Shown here: piece after piece, positions 43,573 to 52,865 of the stretch
Layout of the letters: each line of letters opens with the position of its first letter
Numbering within the stretch: position 1 is the first letter of the stretch
Origin: Pseudomonas svalbardensis
GTDB taxonomy: Bacteria > Pseudomonadota > Gammaproteobacteria > Pseudomonadales > Pseudomonadaceae
Reading direction: 5' to 3'
Length of the DNA stretch: 64,000 bases
Assembly (NCBI RefSeq): GCF_030053115.1
Contig: NZ_CP125619.1
Location: 2,677,501-2,741,500 of the forward strand
Position numbers and translations under genes: made by a program
The notes under the pieces: model-generated
Told to the model about the DNA's origin: nothing
The model's input: the letters and a program-made list of their open reading frames with translations, nothing else
The model's database searches: none

Positions 43573-44931
43573 ATGGCCTACGATTTTGACCTTTATGTGA
43601 TTGGTGCCGGTTCCGGCGGCGTGCGGGCTGCGCGTTTTGCTGCCGGTTTTGGCGCGAAAGTAGCAGTGGCGGAGAGCCGCTACCTGGGTGGCACCTGTGT
43701 GAATGTCGGCTGTGTGCCGAAGAAGCTGCTGGTCTACGGCGCGCATTTCGCCGAAGACTTCGAGCAGTCGCAAGGTTTTGGCTGGACGCCGGGCGAAGCG
43801 AAGTTCGATTGGGCGACGCTGATCGCCAACAAGGATCGCGAGATCAATCGCCTGAACGGTATCTATCGCAATCTGCTGGTTAACAGTGGTGTGACCTTGC
43901 ATGAAGGCCACGCCAAAATCGTTGATCCGCACCAGGTCGAGATCAATGGCGAGCGCTACACCGCCAAAAACATCCTGATTGCTACCGGTGGATGGCCACA
44001 GATTCCAGAAATTTCGGGGCATGAGCATGCAATCAGTTCCAACCAGGCGTTCTTCCTCAAAGAGCTGCCCAAGCGCGTTCTGGTGGTAGGCGGTGGTTAC
44101 ATCGCCGTCGAATTCGCCGGGATCTTCCACGGTCTGGGCGCCGAGACCACGTTGCTTTATCGCGGTGAGCTGTTTCTGCGCGGCTTCGACGGTGCCGTGC
44201 GCAAACACCTGCAGGAAGAGCTGACCAAGCGCGGTCTGGACCTGCAATTCAACGCCGACATCGAGCGTATCGACAAGCAGTCCGATGGCAGTCTGAAGGT
44301 GACCCTCAAGGACGGCCGTGAGCTGGAGGCGGATTGTGTGTTCTACGCCACCGGTCGCCGTCCGATGCTCGACAATCTTGGGCTGGAAAACACCGGGGTC
44401 AAACTCGACAAGAAAGGTTTCGTCGAGGTCGACGAGCAGTATCAGACGGCTGAACCGTCGATCCTGGCGCTTGGCGATGTGATCGGTCGGGTTCAGCTGA
44501 CGCCGGTGGCGTTGGCGGAAGGCATGGCTGTGGCGCGACGTTTGTTCAAGCCTGAGCAGTATCGCCCGGTCGATTACAAGATGATCCCGACTGCGGTATT
44601 TAGCTTGCCGAACATCGGCACGGTCGGTTTCACCGAGGAAGAGGCCCGGGAGGCCGGTCACGATGTGGTGATCTTCGAAAGCCGCTTCCGTCCAATGAAA
44701 CTGACCCTGACCGAATGCCAGGAGCGCACCTTGATGAAGTTGGTGGTGGACGCCAAGACCGACAAGGTTCTGGGTTGTCACATGGTCGGTCCGGAGGCTG
44801 GGGAAATTGTGCAGGGCTTGGCGATCGCCTTGAAAGCGGGTGCCTCCAAGCGCGATTTCGATGAAACCATCGGCGTGCACCCAACTGCCGCCGAAGAGTT
44901 CGTCACCATGCGCACGCCGGTTGCGGGTTAA
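43573..44931 (+). CDS. gor: Glutathione-disulfide reductase
   Basis: The start [15 protein letters not shown] at 43573 has GAGGAGA upstream. The 452-aa flavoprotein shows GAGSGG for FAD, redox pair Cys42/Cys47 in [13 protein letters not shown], an NADPH-binding [11 protein letters not shown], and the C-terminal [14 protein letters not shown] with the active-site His. It reduces GSSG with NADPH. It overlaps the end of the convergent KfrA-like gene by 4 bp. Confidence 0.95.
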   Translation: MAYDFDLYVIGAGSGGVRAARFAAGFGAKVAVAESRYLGGTCVNVGCVPKKLLVYGAHFAEDFEQSQGFGWTPGEAKFDWATLIANKDREINRLNGIYRNLLVNSGVTLHEGHAKIVDPHQVEINGERYTAKNILIATGGWPQIPEISGHEHAISSNQAFFLKELPKRVLVVGGGYIAVEFAGIFHGLGAETTLLYRGELFLRGFDGAVRKHLQEELTKRGLDLQFNADIERIDKQSDGSLKVTLKDGRELEADCVFYATGRRPMLDNLGLENTGVKLDKKGFVEVDEQYQTAEPSILALGDVIGRVQLTPVALAEGMAVARRLFKPEQYRPVDYKMIPTAVFSLPNIGTVGFTEEEAREAGHDVVIFESRFRPMKLTLTECQERTLMKLVVDAKTDKVLGCHMVGPEAGEIVQGLAIALKAGASKRDFDETIGVHPTAAEEFVTMRTPVAG

Positions 44932-45947
44932 TCGTCCTTTTGGGGCTCTGATGCGTCTGGCGCTGTCGCAATGACGGCCGCCAGGCGCACGCTCTCATCC
45001 AGACTCGCTTGAGTCTTGAGCAACTCAATTTCCAGCGCTTTATTTATCTGCGACTGCTCGTCGACGCTCTGCTTCAGCGAATGACTTTCCAGCAGGGCAG
45101 CACGCAAGCGTTCCTGGAGGAGGGTGCGTTCGCTGTCGATACGGTTGACCTGTTCCAGCAACTGATCCTGTCGAGCGTTGGTTTGCTTGAGTTGATCCTG
45201 TAGCAGGCTTAACTCTCTCAGGGTGCCACGGTTCTCCGTCAACAAACGCTCGTTGTCGCGATGCAGTTGCGTGATCTCATCCTGGCGTACCAATGCGCTT
45301 TGCTGCGCCTGACGCAACTCCATCTGAATCTGCTGCACCTGGCCTTCGTGGCGACGTTGTTCCTGCTCACGCTGTTCTTTGACAGCGTTGCGATAATGTT
45401 CCAGTGCGTCGCGAGCATGCAGGTGTTTCTCTTCTAGGGAGCGAATCTGCTCGTCCTTGTCTTGCAGGCGTAATTCGAAATCGGCCAATGCCTGGTTAAG
45501 TCCGGCGTTGCGGGTTTGCTCGGTCTGCAGCATGGCGCGGGTTTCTAGCAGGGCCTCGGACTCTTGAGTCAGGGCCAGGCTTTGAATCTCGTATTGCTGC
45601 TGCAATTGCGTATTGGCCTGCTGGGCTTCATGCAGGTGCGTATCCAACTGTTTTTTTTGCTGATCGAACTGCTCGCGGGCCTGATCGATGGATTCTTGCG
45701 CCTGTTCCTTGAGGCGTTGCGCCAAGCGTGAGACCAAGCCTGCCAGCTCATCATCAATGGGCTCAGAAGGCGTTTCGACGCGCTCGCTGCCGCCATCCAA
45801 CTCCTTCAAATAGCGGTGGATAGTGGTTTTCGAGCCCGTGTTGCCCATTTCGATCCGTACCGCATCAATGCTTGGGTTTTCGCCGCGAGCCAAAATTGCC
45901 AAGCGTGCTGCCTGGACCACTGCTTTGTTTACACCGCCACGAGCCAT
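44928..45947 (-). CDS. KfrA-like DNA-binding coiled-coil protein
   Basis: The start [20 protein letters not shown] at 45947 (AGGAG upstream) gives the KfrA N-terminal DNA-binding domain (about residues 1-60, [20 protein letters not shown]) followed by about 260 residues of continuous coiled coil. Plasmid KfrA proteins autoregulate and condense DNA. Here it is chromosomal and divergent from a tyrosine recombinase with palindromes between them, suggesting control of the recombinase. Confidence 0.85.
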   Translation of the reverse strand: MARGGVNKAVVQAARLAILARGENPSIDAVRIEMGNTGSKTTIHRYLKELDGGSERVETPSEPIDDELAGLVSRLAQRLKEQAQESIDQAREQFDQQKKQLDTHLHEAQQANTQLQQQYEIQSLALTQESEALLETRAMLQTEQTRNAGLNQALADFELRLQDKDEQIRSLEEKHLHARDALEHYRNAVKEQREQEQRRHEGQVQQIQMELRQAQQSALVRQDEITQLHRDNERLLTENRGTLRELSLLQDQLKQTNARQDQLLEQVNRIDSERTLLQERLRAALLESHSLKQSVDEQSQINKALEIELLKTQASLDESVRLAAVIATAPDASEPQKDD

Positions 45948-45970
45948 GAGTTCTCCTACGATTTCGTACT

Positions 45971-46004
45971 GTGGTACATGCCACTTAAGTACACAATGTA
46001 CCAC
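45971..46004. promoter_or_regulatory. Palindromic operator, KfrA-like side
   Basis: GTGGTACAT (45971-45979) and ATGTACCAC (45996-46004) are perfect inverted arms with 16 bp between. GTAC occurs four times within 45966-46001. It lies 24 bp before the KfrA-like start, suited to autorepression. Confidence 0.65.
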
Positions 46005-46020
46005 GCTAACTAAAAACTTA

Positions 46021-46037
46021 GAATACGATAGGTATTC
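46021..46037. promoter_or_regulatory. Palindromic operator, recombinase side
   Basis: GAATAC-N5-GTATTC is a perfect 6-bp inverted repeat immediately upstream of TATACT (46046-46051), a likely -10 of the recombinase promoter. Confidence 0.5.
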
Positions 46038-46125
46038 ATACGGGATATACTGGTATTACCCCGTGTGATAAGCCCTGTGGCGCGTTTTCACCCGCCAAAG
46101 CGGTACGTTTTAGAGAGTTGAGCCC

Positions 46126-47070
46126 ATGACTGAGCTGGATCGTTACCTGCAAGCCGCCACCCGCGACAACACCCGTCGCAGCTACCGGGCGGCTGTCGAG
46201 CATTTCGAAGTCAGTTGGGGCGGCTTCCTGCCGGCGACCAGCGACAGCGTGGCGCGCTACCTCGTCGCTTATGCGGGTGTGCTGTCGATCAATACCTTGA
46301 AGTTGCGTTTGTCAGCGCTGGCGCAATGGCACAACAGTCAGGGTTTTCCTGATCCCACCAAGGCGCCGGTGGTGCGCAAGGTCTTCAAGGGCATTCGCGC
46401 GCTACACCCGGCTCAAGAAAAACAGGCCGAGCCGTTACAGCTTCAGCATCTGGAGCAAGTGGTTGCCTGGTTGCAGCTAGAAGCGCAAACCGCGAAATCT
46501 AAACACGATCAACCGGCTCTGTTGCGGGCCAGGCGCGACACGGCGCTGATTCTGTTGGGTTTCTGGCGCGGTTTTCGTAGCGACGAGTTGTGCCGGCTAC
46601 AGATTGAGCACGTTAAAGCGGCTGCCGACTCAGGCATCACGCTCTATTTGCCGCGAACCAAGAGTGACCACGAAAACCTCGGCAAGACTTACCAGACGCC
46701 CGCGTTGCAGCGCCTGTGCCCGGTGCAGGCGTACATCGATTGGATCACCGAAGCCGCGTTGGTTCGCGGGCCGGTATTCCGAGGCATCGACCGGTGGGGC
46801 CACCTGAGCGAGGAGGGGCTGCACGCCAACAGCGTGATCCCGTTACTACGCCAGGCGCTGGAGCGCGCCGGGATCCCGGCCGAGCACTACACCAGTCACT
46901 CCTTGCGGCGCGGCTTTGCCACCTGGGCCCATCAGAGCGGGTGGGACTTGAAGTCGTTGATGAGTTACGTGGGCTGGAAGGATATGAAGTCCGCCATGCG
47001 CTATGTTGAAGCCAGCCCGTTTCTCGGGATGACACCGCTCGCGGAAAAAACCATTGGCGCTGCTAAGTAA
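46126..47070 (+). CDS. Chromosomal tyrosine recombinase
   Basis: The 314-aa protein has a core-binding domain (RYLQAATRDNTRRSYRAAVE) and catalytic domain with GFWRGFRSDELCRL (Arg), YLPRTKSDHENLGKTY (Lys), SHSLRRGFATWAHQ (HxxR), SYVGWKDMKSA and the nucleophile Tyr in MRYVEASPF. No other mobile-element genes are near, and no att repeat was found, so it seems to be an orphan recombinase. It is divergent from the KfrA-like gene. Confidence 0.87.
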   Translation: MTELDRYLQAATRDNTRRSYRAAVEHFEVSWGGFLPATSDSVARYLVAYAGVLSINTLKLRLSALAQWHNSQGFPDPTKAPVVRKVFKGIRALHPAQEKQAEPLQLQHLEQVVAWLQLEAQTAKSKHDQPALLRARRDTALILLGFWRGFRSDELCRLQIEHVKAAADSGITLYLPRTKSDHENLGKTYQTPALQRLCPVQAYIDWITEAALVRGPVFRGIDRWGHLSEEGLHANSVIPLLRQALERAGIPAEHYTSHSLRRGFATWAHQSGWDLKSLMSYVGWKDMKSAMRYVEASPFLGMTPLAEKTIGAAK

Positions 47071-47215
47071 GTTTTATTCTATTAATACGTTCGGCTAATA
47101 GCGAAAACCAATGAGCAGCATGAGCTTTGCCAATGAGCCATCCGGCAATCGAGTCGGTAGGATTCACTCCATCAACTTCTCAACCAAACTTTTCAACCCT
47201 GACGGAGAGTCATCG

Positions 47216-47779
47216 ATGCCTATCATCAACAGCCAAGTTAAACCGTTCAAAGCTGACGCCTTTAAAAATGGCGACTTCGTAAAAGTGTCGGACGCTGACC
47301 TGAAAGGCAAGTGGTCTGTCGTGTTCTTCTACCCTGCCGACTTCACCTTCGTTTGCCCGACCGAACTGGAAGACCTGGCTGACAACTACGACGCGTTCCA
47401 GAAGCTGGGCGTCGAGATCTACAGCGTTTCCACCGATACCCACTTTGCTCACGCTGCCTGGCACAACACTTCGCCAGCCATCGGCAAAATCCAGTACACC
47501 ATGATCGGCGACCCGACTCACGCCATCTCCCGCAACTTCGACGTGCTGATCGAAGACGCTGGTCTGGCTGACCGTGGCACCTTCGTGATCAACCCAGAAG
47601 GTCAGATCAAAATCGTCGAACTGAACGACGGCGGCGTTGGCCGTGACGCTTCCGAGCTGCTGCGCAAAATCAAGGCTGCTCAGTACGTCGCTGCTCACCC
47701 AGGTCAGGTTTGCCCAGCCAAGTGGAAAGAAGGCGAGGCCACTCTGGCTCCGTCCCTGGACCTGGTCGGCAAGATCTAA
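47216..47779 (+). CDS. ahpC: Alkyl hydroperoxide reductase peroxiredoxin AhpC
   Basis: The start [16 protein letters not shown] at 47216 (GGAGAG upstream) gives a normal 187-aa AhpC; the longer upstream frame is not family-like. Peroxidatic Cys47 is in [11 protein letters not shown] and the resolving Cys in GQVCPAKW. It reduces organic peroxides and H2O2 with AhpF, encoded 140 bp downstream after a terminator. Confidence 0.96.
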   Translation: MPIINSQVKPFKADAFKNGDFVKVSDADLKGKWSVVFFYPADFTFVCPTELEDLADNYDAFQKLGVEIYSVSTDTHFAHAAWHNTSPAIGKIQYTMIGDPTHAISRNFDVLIEDAGLADRGTFVINPEGQIKIVELNDGGVGRDASELLRKIKAAQYVAAHPGQVCPAKWKEGEATLAPSLDLVGKI

Positions 47780-47843
47780 GTCTGTGGAACGCATCATCAG
47801 GGCGGGTTTCCGCACCTAAGTAGGCTGCAAACGCCCAATAAAA

Positions 47844-47877
47844 ACGCCCGGGCGAGATTCGCTCGGGCGTTTTTTTA
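47844..47877 (+). terminator. ahpC terminator
   Basis: ACGCCCGGGC and GCTCGGGCGT pair around a short loop, with seven T after. Confidence 0.8.
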
Positions 47878-47919
47878 TGTCGGCTCTTTATGTAACTGCA
47901 AAAAAAGGAAATCGCCCGT

Positions 47920-49482
47920 ATGTTGGACGCCAATCTTAAAGCCCAGTTGAAATCGTACCTGGAACGGGTCACCCAGCCGATCGAGATCATCGCCTCCCTC
48001 GACGACGGTGCGAAATCCCAGGAAATGCTCGCATTACTCAAAGACGTTACCAGTCTTTCCAACCAGATTACGTTGCTCGACAACGGGGATGATGCACGTA
48101 AACCATCGTTCTCGATCAACCGCCCGGGTGCCGATATCAGCCTGCGTTTCGCCGGCATCCCGATGGGCCACGAATTCACATCCCTGGTGCTGGCCTTGCT
48201 GCAAGTCGGCGGTCACCCTTCGAAGGCCAGCGTTGAAGTGATCGAACAGATCCGTTCGCTCAAAGGCGATTTCAACTTCGAGACTTACTTCTCGCTGTCC
48301 TGCCAGAACTGCCCGGACGTGGTCCAGGCACTGAACCTGATGGCCGTGCTTAACCCGAACATCCGCCACGTCGCCATTGACGGCGCTCTGTTCCAGGCCG
48401 AAGTCGATGACCGTCAGATCATGGCCGTGCCAAGCGTTTACCTGAACGGCGTGAACTTTGGCCAGGGCCGTATGGGCCTGGAAGAAATCCTCGCCAAGAT
48501 CGACACCAGCGGTATCGAGCGTCAAGCCGAGAAGATCAGCGCCAAAGAAGCCTTCGACGTACTGGTCGTCGGTGGTGGCCCGGCCGGTGCTTCGGCCGCG
48601 ATCTACGCTGCCCGTAAAGGCATTCGTACCGGTGTGGCAGCTGAACGTTTTGGTGGGCAGGTGCTCGACACCATGGCTATCGAGAACTTCATCTCCGTGC
48701 AGGAAACCGAAGGGCCGAAACTGGCTGTGGCGCTGGAAGAGCACGTCAAACAATACGACGTCGACATCATGAACCTGCAACGCGCCGACAAGTTGGTGCC
48801 GGGCAAGAACGGCGAGTTGCACGAAGTCCACTTCGCCAGCGGCGCGACCTTGAAAGCCAAGACTGTGATTTTGGCGACCGGTGCGCGGTGGCGTGAAATG
48901 AACGTCCCGGGTGAGCAGCAATACCGCAACAAAGGCGTGGCGTACTGCCCGCACTGCGACGGTCCGCTGTTCAAAGGCAAGCGTGTGGCGGTGATTGGCG
49001 GCGGTAACTCCGGCGTCGAAGCGGCCATCGACCTGGCGGGTATCGTGTCCCACGTAACACTGCTGGAGTTCGATGTGCAGCTGCGCGCCGATGCGGTCTT
49101 GCAGCGCAAGATGCACAGCCTGCCGAACGTCACCGTGATCACCAGTGCGCAAACCACTGAAGTGTTGGGCGACGATCAGAAGGTCAATGGCCTGCGCTAC
49201 AAGGATCGTCAGTCGGACGAGTTGCGTAGCGTCGAGCTGGAAGGAATTTTCGTGCAGATCGGCTTACTGCCCAACACCGACTGGCTCAAAGGCACCATCG
49301 AGTTGTCGCCTCGCGGTGAGATCATCGTCGATGCCCGCGGTGAGACATCGATGCCGGGCGTGTTCGCTGCCGGTGACGTGACCACCGTGCCGTACAAGCA
49401 GATCGTGATTGCGGTGGGCGAGGGCGCCAAGGCTTCCCTGAGCGCATTCGATCACTTGATCCGCACCTCGGCTCCGGCATAA
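47920..49482 (+). CDS. ahpF: Alkyl hydroperoxide reductase flavoprotein AhpF
   Basis: The 520-aa protein has the N-terminal double thioredoxin fold with SCQNCPDVV (CxxC near 129-132), FAD motif [17 protein letters not shown], the second redox pair [11 protein letters not shown] and NADH motif [17 protein letters not shown]. It passes electrons from NADH to AhpC. Monocistronic with its own terminator. Confidence 0.96.
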   Translation: MLDANLKAQLKSYLERVTQPIEIIASLDDGAKSQEMLALLKDVTSLSNQITLLDNGDDARKPSFSINRPGADISLRFAGIPMGHEFTSLVLALLQVGGHPSKASVEVIEQIRSLKGDFNFETYFSLSCQNCPDVVQALNLMAVLNPNIRHVAIDGALFQAEVDDRQIMAVPSVYLNGVNFGQGRMGLEEILAKIDTSGIERQAEKISAKEAFDVLVVGGGPAGASAAIYAARKGIRTGVAAERFGGQVLDTMAIENFISVQETEGPKLAVALEEHVKQYDVDIMNLQRADKLVPGKNGELHEVHFASGATLKAKTVILATGARWREMNVPGEQQYRNKGVAYCPHCDGPLFKGKRVAVIGGGNSGVEAAIDLAGIVSHVTLLEFDVQLRADAVLQRKMHSLPNVTVITSAQTTEVLGDDQKVNGLRYKDRQSDELRSVELEGIFVQIGLLPNTDWLKGTIELSPRGEIIVDARGETSMPGVFAAGDVTTVPYKQIVIAVGEGAKASLSAFDHLIRTSAPA

Positions 49483-49501
49483 AACCCGGCGCTGAAAACA
49501 C

Positions 49502-49533
49502 AAAAACCCCATGAGCGATCATGGGGTTTTTTT
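49502..49533 (+). terminator. ahpF terminator
   Basis: AAAACCCCATGA-GCGA-TCATGGGGTTTT: a long perfect stem with T run. Confidence 0.85.
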
Positions 49534-49661
49534 GTGCTTCATACATTCCCAATGTGGGAGCAACTGTCTTGATGACCTTTATTTTGAAAGCATATTGATA
49601 GACAGCTGAATTCCCACAGCTTTACGCCATGCGATGCCCTACAGGAACACCGCGACCCGTT

Positions 49662-50591
49662 TTAGGCCAAGGGTTGTTTCCACTCAGTTCGGTCTCGGAT
49701 CATGGCGTTCAGCCGTATCAACAACACACGCATACAGGCGATGAGCGCTACTTTTGCGCATTTACCCTTATGACGCAGTGCGTCATACCGCGCTTTGAAC
49801 TCAGGCTGTCGCTGAATCACCACCCAGCACGCCATGTACATTGCCCGACGCGCAGCAAACCTGCCGCCGCTAATGTGGCGGGGGCCTTCATGCTTGCCAC
49901 TGTCGTCGTTGTAGGGGGCTATGCCTGCCAGCGCTGCAATCTCGTGCCGTCCAACCTCGCCCAGTTCGGGTAAGTAGGCCATCAAGCTGGCTGCCGTCAC
50001 GAGCCCTATACCCTTGACCGAGCACAAACGGGCCGTTTTATCACTGTCCAGGTCTTTAGCAGTTTGACGGATCAGCTTTTCTATCGACTTTATGGCTTGG
50101 CATAAATAGTCGATATGACTTCGCAGACAGGGTTTTACCGTGTCAGCAGAGGCTGTTTTAAGGCGCCGTATATCGTCGCCTTGCTGCTGAACAAAATTTT
50201 CGCGCTGCTGTACCAGCGCACGCAAATTGTCCTGTTCAGGGCTGGTGATTCGGTTGCTTGGCGACTTTATGACTTCGGCAAACTGCGCGAGCAGCCGCGC
50301 ATCTATCGGGTCGGTTTTAGCGCGCTGCCCCATGGCCTTGGCAAAATCCCTGGCTCGGCGAGGGTTGATCCGCAAGACTTCGAAGCCGGCAGCCTGAAGC
50401 GCTTTCATGACCTCTCGCTCATAGCCGCCGGTGGCTTCCAGCAATACGCGGCTGACCTGATAGCGCTTTAACCAGTCAATCAGCGCAAGGAAATCACTGG
50501 CGGTATTGAGGTGACTCGCGCCAACGTCTTGCGGGTTAATCCGAACTTCAAGGGTATCTTTGGAAACATCGATGCCTGCGCAGGAAAACAT
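49662..50591 (-). CDS. IS110-family transposase (DEDD recombinase)
   Basis: The 309-aa protein has the N-terminal RuvC-like DEDD domain: Asp8 in AGIDVSKDTLEVRI, Glu in LLEATGGYE, and AKTDPIDARLLAQF with the last acidic residues. The C-terminal Transposase_20 domain reads SVKGIGLVTAASLMAYLPEL, IAALAGIAPYNDDSGKHEG and RHISGGRFAARRAMYMA with the Ser used in strand exchange by IS110 recombinases. It appears full length and active. It acts with the bridge RNA encoded just upstream. Confidence 0.93.
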   Translation of the reverse strand: MFSCAGIDVSKDTLEVRINPQDVGASHLNTASDFLALIDWLKRYQVSRVLLEATGGYEREVMKALQAAGFEVLRINPRRARDFAKAMGQRAKTDPIDARLLAQFAEVIKSPSNRITSPEQDNLRALVQQRENFVQQQGDDIRRLKTASADTVKPCLRSHIDYLCQAIKSIEKLIRQTAKDLDSDKTARLCSVKGIGLVTAASLMAYLPELGEVGRHEIAALAGIAPYNDDSGKHEGPRHISGGRFAARRAMYMACWVVIQRQPEFKARYDALRHKGKCAKVALIACMRVLLIRLNAMIRDRTEWKQPLA

Positions 50592-50593
50592 AG

Positions 50594-50802
50594 CCGATCC
50601 CTCTTACACTCAAAGGTGAGAGCGCTCTGGCTGGGCACCACGCTTGTAATGTTCGAGGTCGGCTCGTTCAACTGTTCGGGCTCAATAACCAGAGCGGAGA
50701 GGTGAATGGCAGCATGGGCTCCCACACGTGCTTTAAGCACTCCGGGCATTCAGCTTGCCACTCACCGCTCTCACCCTCAGTCTAATTCCTGCGCAAGACA
50801 CA
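50594..50802 (-). ncRNA. Predicted bridge RNA of the IS110 element
   Basis: In minus-strand orientation the 5' end of the element holds two hairpin-bearing loops. Target loop (50718-50748): guides GCCCG and TGTGGGAGC flank a GTGCTT-A-AAGCAC hairpin. These match the target on either side of the CT core. Donor loop (50642-50675): guides ACAGTTG and ACAAGC flank CGAG-CCGAC-CTCG and match the element's own ends. This is the arrangement described for IS621 bridge RNAs. RNA ends are approximate. Confidence 0.75.
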
Positions 50803-50888
50803 AGCGGGCTTGCTCGCGGATGCGGACTGTCAGCCGACATCACTGCTGAATGACACACCGCATTCGCGAGCAAGCCCGCTCCCACAGG
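50803..50888. repeat. REPIN (paired REP) interrupted by the IS110 element
   Basis: Left arm AGCGGGCTTGCTCGCGGATG and right arm ending GCAAGCCCGCTCCCACA form an inverted pair around about 40 bp. The left arm lacks the expected TGTGGG, which is found on the other side of the IS at 49553-49558. REPINs of this type are abundant in Pseudomonas. Confidence 0.85.
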
Positions 50889-50904
50889 GGATCTGCAGTG
50901 GGGC

Positions 50905-51426
50905 TTACAGCGGTGCAGGCTGGATGATCTCAACCCAGTACGCATCCGGGTCTTTGATAAAGGCCAGGCTCTTCATACGGCCGTCATTCAGGCGCTTCTG
51001 GAAGTCGCAGCCCAGCGCTTCGAAGCGCTCGCACGCAGCGACGATATCCGGCACCGAGATGCAGATGTGACCGAAACCGCGCGGGTCGGTGTTGCCGTTG
51101 TGGTAAGCGAAATCCGCGTCGTTCTCGGTGCCGTGGTTGTGGGTCAGCTCGAGAATTCCGGGGATCGACTTCATCCACTCGGTGCGAGCAGCAGCGTCGG
51201 CCGGGATCTGGTTTTTATCGACCAGCGCCAAGAAGTACAGGCTGAACTCGGCTTCCGGGAAGTCGCGTTTTTCCACCAGCGAGAAACCCAAAATGCGCGT
51301 GTAGAAATCCAGGGACTTGGTGATGTCCTTGACCCGCAGCATGGTGTGGTTGAAGACGAACTTCTGGGTGGCGGTATCAGGTTGGGCAGTCACGCCTGGG
51401 AAGGTGTTCAATTCGTGCAGGCTCAT
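50905..51426 (-). CDS. gloA: Lactoylglutathione lyase (glyoxalase I)
   Basis: The 173-aa protein has metal ligands in FNHTMLRVKD (His27), GILELTHNHG (Glu), GFGHICISVPD (His) and YWVEIIQPA (Glu). The spacing fits the larger glyoxalase I type found in pseudomonads. It isomerises the methylglyoxal-glutathione hemithioacetal to S-lactoylglutathione. Confidence 0.93.
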   Translation of the reverse strand: MSLHELNTFPGVTAQPDTATQKFVFNHTMLRVKDITKSLDFYTRILGFSLVEKRDFPEAEFSLYFLALVDKNQIPADAAARTEWMKSIPGILELTHNHGTENDADFAYHNGNTDPRGFGHICISVPDIVAACERFEALGCDFQKRLNDGRMKSLAFIKDPDAYWVEIIQPAPL

Positions 51427-51571
51427 GGGCCCTCCGGAAAATAAGTGGGGCTAACGAATGGCGACAATGATACGCAAGGGCTCGGACATCACCAAACCCA
51501 AAGCGTCGGCTATTGCCTGACAGACGGGCGAGGCTCAGACTTTACGGTTCAATCCGTGAGTGTTCATTGCA

Positions 51572-52096
51572 ATGATTCGTTTCTGTAAATCGATGGTCGT
51601 CCTGATCTGCGTGCTTTCAGGTGTTAACAGCGCTCTTGCAGATGAGCCAATCATGACCTGGCCCAACGGCTGGGAGGTCGAAGCTGTCCCGCAAGATGAC
51701 GCCAATACCCACGTTTCCCGCCAGCGCGCGGTGAAGAACGATCAGTACGGCACGCCGGTAATGGTGATGGAGTTGACCATGACTCAGGTGGAAAGCGGTC
51801 ATCAGGTGAATTTGCAAGGCGTGTTGCTGGAGATGCGCAAGTCGGTGCAGAAGGACTTCTTTCAAGGCGGTTATCAAAGTGTCTGCAACAAGATTCACCC
51901 GACGACGTTGAGCCGCTTATCAGCGCTGGAAACTACCTGCACGATCACGCAGAACGGAAGGCATATGCTCTCTCAAACATTGGTTGCCGCCGTGGATGGC
52001 GATAAGGCCTATGTTCTTTCCTACGCGGGGCAGGCAGAGGTTTATAAGGCAAGTCAGGATGAAATAGAGGCAGCCCGTAACAGCTTGAAACTTTAG
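51572..52096 (+). CDS. Periplasmic DUF4946-type protein
   Basis: The start MIRFCKSMVVLICVLSGV at 51572 (GTG at 51560 is an alternative) gives a signal peptide to SALA. The mature domain has MTWPNGWEVEAVPQ, QRAVKNDQYGTPVMVMELTM and two cysteines (SVCNKIHP and ETTCTITQ). I recall this layout as the Pseudomonas DUF4946 family. Function is unknown; probably periplasmic. Confidence 0.65.
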   Translation: MIRFCKSMVVLICVLSGVNSALADEPIMTWPNGWEVEAVPQDDANTHVSRQRAVKNDQYGTPVMVMELTMTQVESGHQVNLQGVLLEMRKSVQKDFFQGGYQSVCNKIHPTTLSRLSALETTCTITQNGRHMLSQTLVAAVDGDKAYVLSYAGQAEVYKASQDEIEAARNSLKL

Positions 52097-52225
52097 TTAA
52101 AGATTTCAATGGCTGCCGGTTTCAGCGCATTCTGAAATTTTTAGATACCAAAGGGATTAAGCACAAAGTTATTCAACAAGTAGCGAGTTGATCGACGCCA
52201 ATCGTTGCATTTAGAAGGCGTCCAT

Positions 52226-52256
52226 AAAAAAGCCCTGCATTGGCAGGGCTTTTTTG
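52226..52256. terminator. Bidirectional terminator between convergent genes
   Basis: AAAAAAGCCCTGC-ATTG-GCAGGGCTTTTTT serves both the DUF4946 gene and the MvaT-like gene. Confidence 0.88.
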
Positions 52257-52269
52257 TCACCGCGAATGC

Positions 52270-52632
52270 TTAGCTACGCAGCCAGGAATCAACGGTAGCT
52301 GCACCGTATTGTTCCTTCCAGGCTTTCAGGCCGCGGTGGTTGCCACCCTTGGTTTCAATCAGTTCACCGGTGTGCGGATTCTGATAAACCTTGACCACGC
52401 GAGCGCGGCGGGTTTTAGGTGTTGCCTGTTGCAGACCGGATTTTGCCGGGTTCGGATCGAGAATGGCGATGATGTCGCGCAGGCTCTTGCCGTAGGTTTT
52501 CATCAGCCCCTGGAGCTTTTCTTCGAATTCGATTTCTTTCTTGAGCCCGGCATCATTCTTCAGGGTTTCCAGCTGCTTGAGCTGCTCTTGAAGGGCCTTT
52601 TCAGCTGCACGAAATTCAGCGAGTCTGGACAA
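52270..52632 (-). CDS. MvaT/MvaU-family H-NS-like nucleoid protein
   Basis: The start is TTG at 52632 with GGAG 7 bp upstream, giving SRLAEFRAAEKALQEQLKQL, the usual beginning of this family; the longer frame adds unrelated residues. The 120-aa product has the N-terminal oligomerisation coil (to about 65) and the C-terminal DNA-binding domain VYQNPHTGELIETKGGNHRG, KAWKEQYG. Such proteins silence AT-rich, often horizontally gained DNA. I cannot decide between mvaT, mvaU and mvaV. Confidence 0.88.
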   Translation of the reverse strand: MSRLAEFRAAEKALQEQLKQLETLKNDAGLKKEIEFEEKLQGLMKTYGKSLRDIIAILDPNPAKSGLQQATPKTRRARVVKVYQNPHTGELIETKGGNHRGLKAWKEQYGAATVDSWLRS

Positions 52633-52865
52633 TATCTTTACTCCAATAGTGTGTTTGGCTGATACCAACCGCAAACAAAGCTATAAGCCAAGAGCCTTGA
52701 AGCGACTCGGTGATAATGGCTCACCTGCCAATCTTGCGCAGGCATGAAAAATTGTAGTAGTTAATTGGCCAAGAGTAAATCCTGTCTTTTTCTTCATGTA
52801 ACAACAGTAGTCTTTTGATTCAAATGGGTGCGCGATCTTCTTGTCTCGTCGCTTAGCGCGGCTAG

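Larger units (their letters stand above)
49562..50805 (-). mobile_element. IS110-family insertion element within a REPIN
   Basis: The element carries one transposase (minus strand) and about 210 bp of 5' non-coding sequence. Its ends are set by a shared AGC at 49559-49561 and 50803-50805 (GCT, with CT core, in transposase orientation). Removing one copy restores TGTGGGAGC+GGGCTTGCTCGCG, the intact arm of the REPIN whose other arm is at 50866-50888. No terminal inverted repeats are seen, as expected for IS110. Core-to-core length is 1244 bp. Confidence 0.85.

Noticed and set aside
47071..47215. OxyR-type site before ahpC (CTATTAATACG, CTAATAG)
   Set aside because: Only scattered ATAG/CTAT pieces with wrong spacing; not strong enough to list.
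49553..49618. Imperfect inverted repeat TGTGGGAGCAACTGTC / GACAGCTGAATTCCCACA as a separate element
   Set aside because: The left arm is half REP target and half IS end; bridge-RNA guide matches place the IS boundary inside it, so the similarity is better seen as part of the junction.
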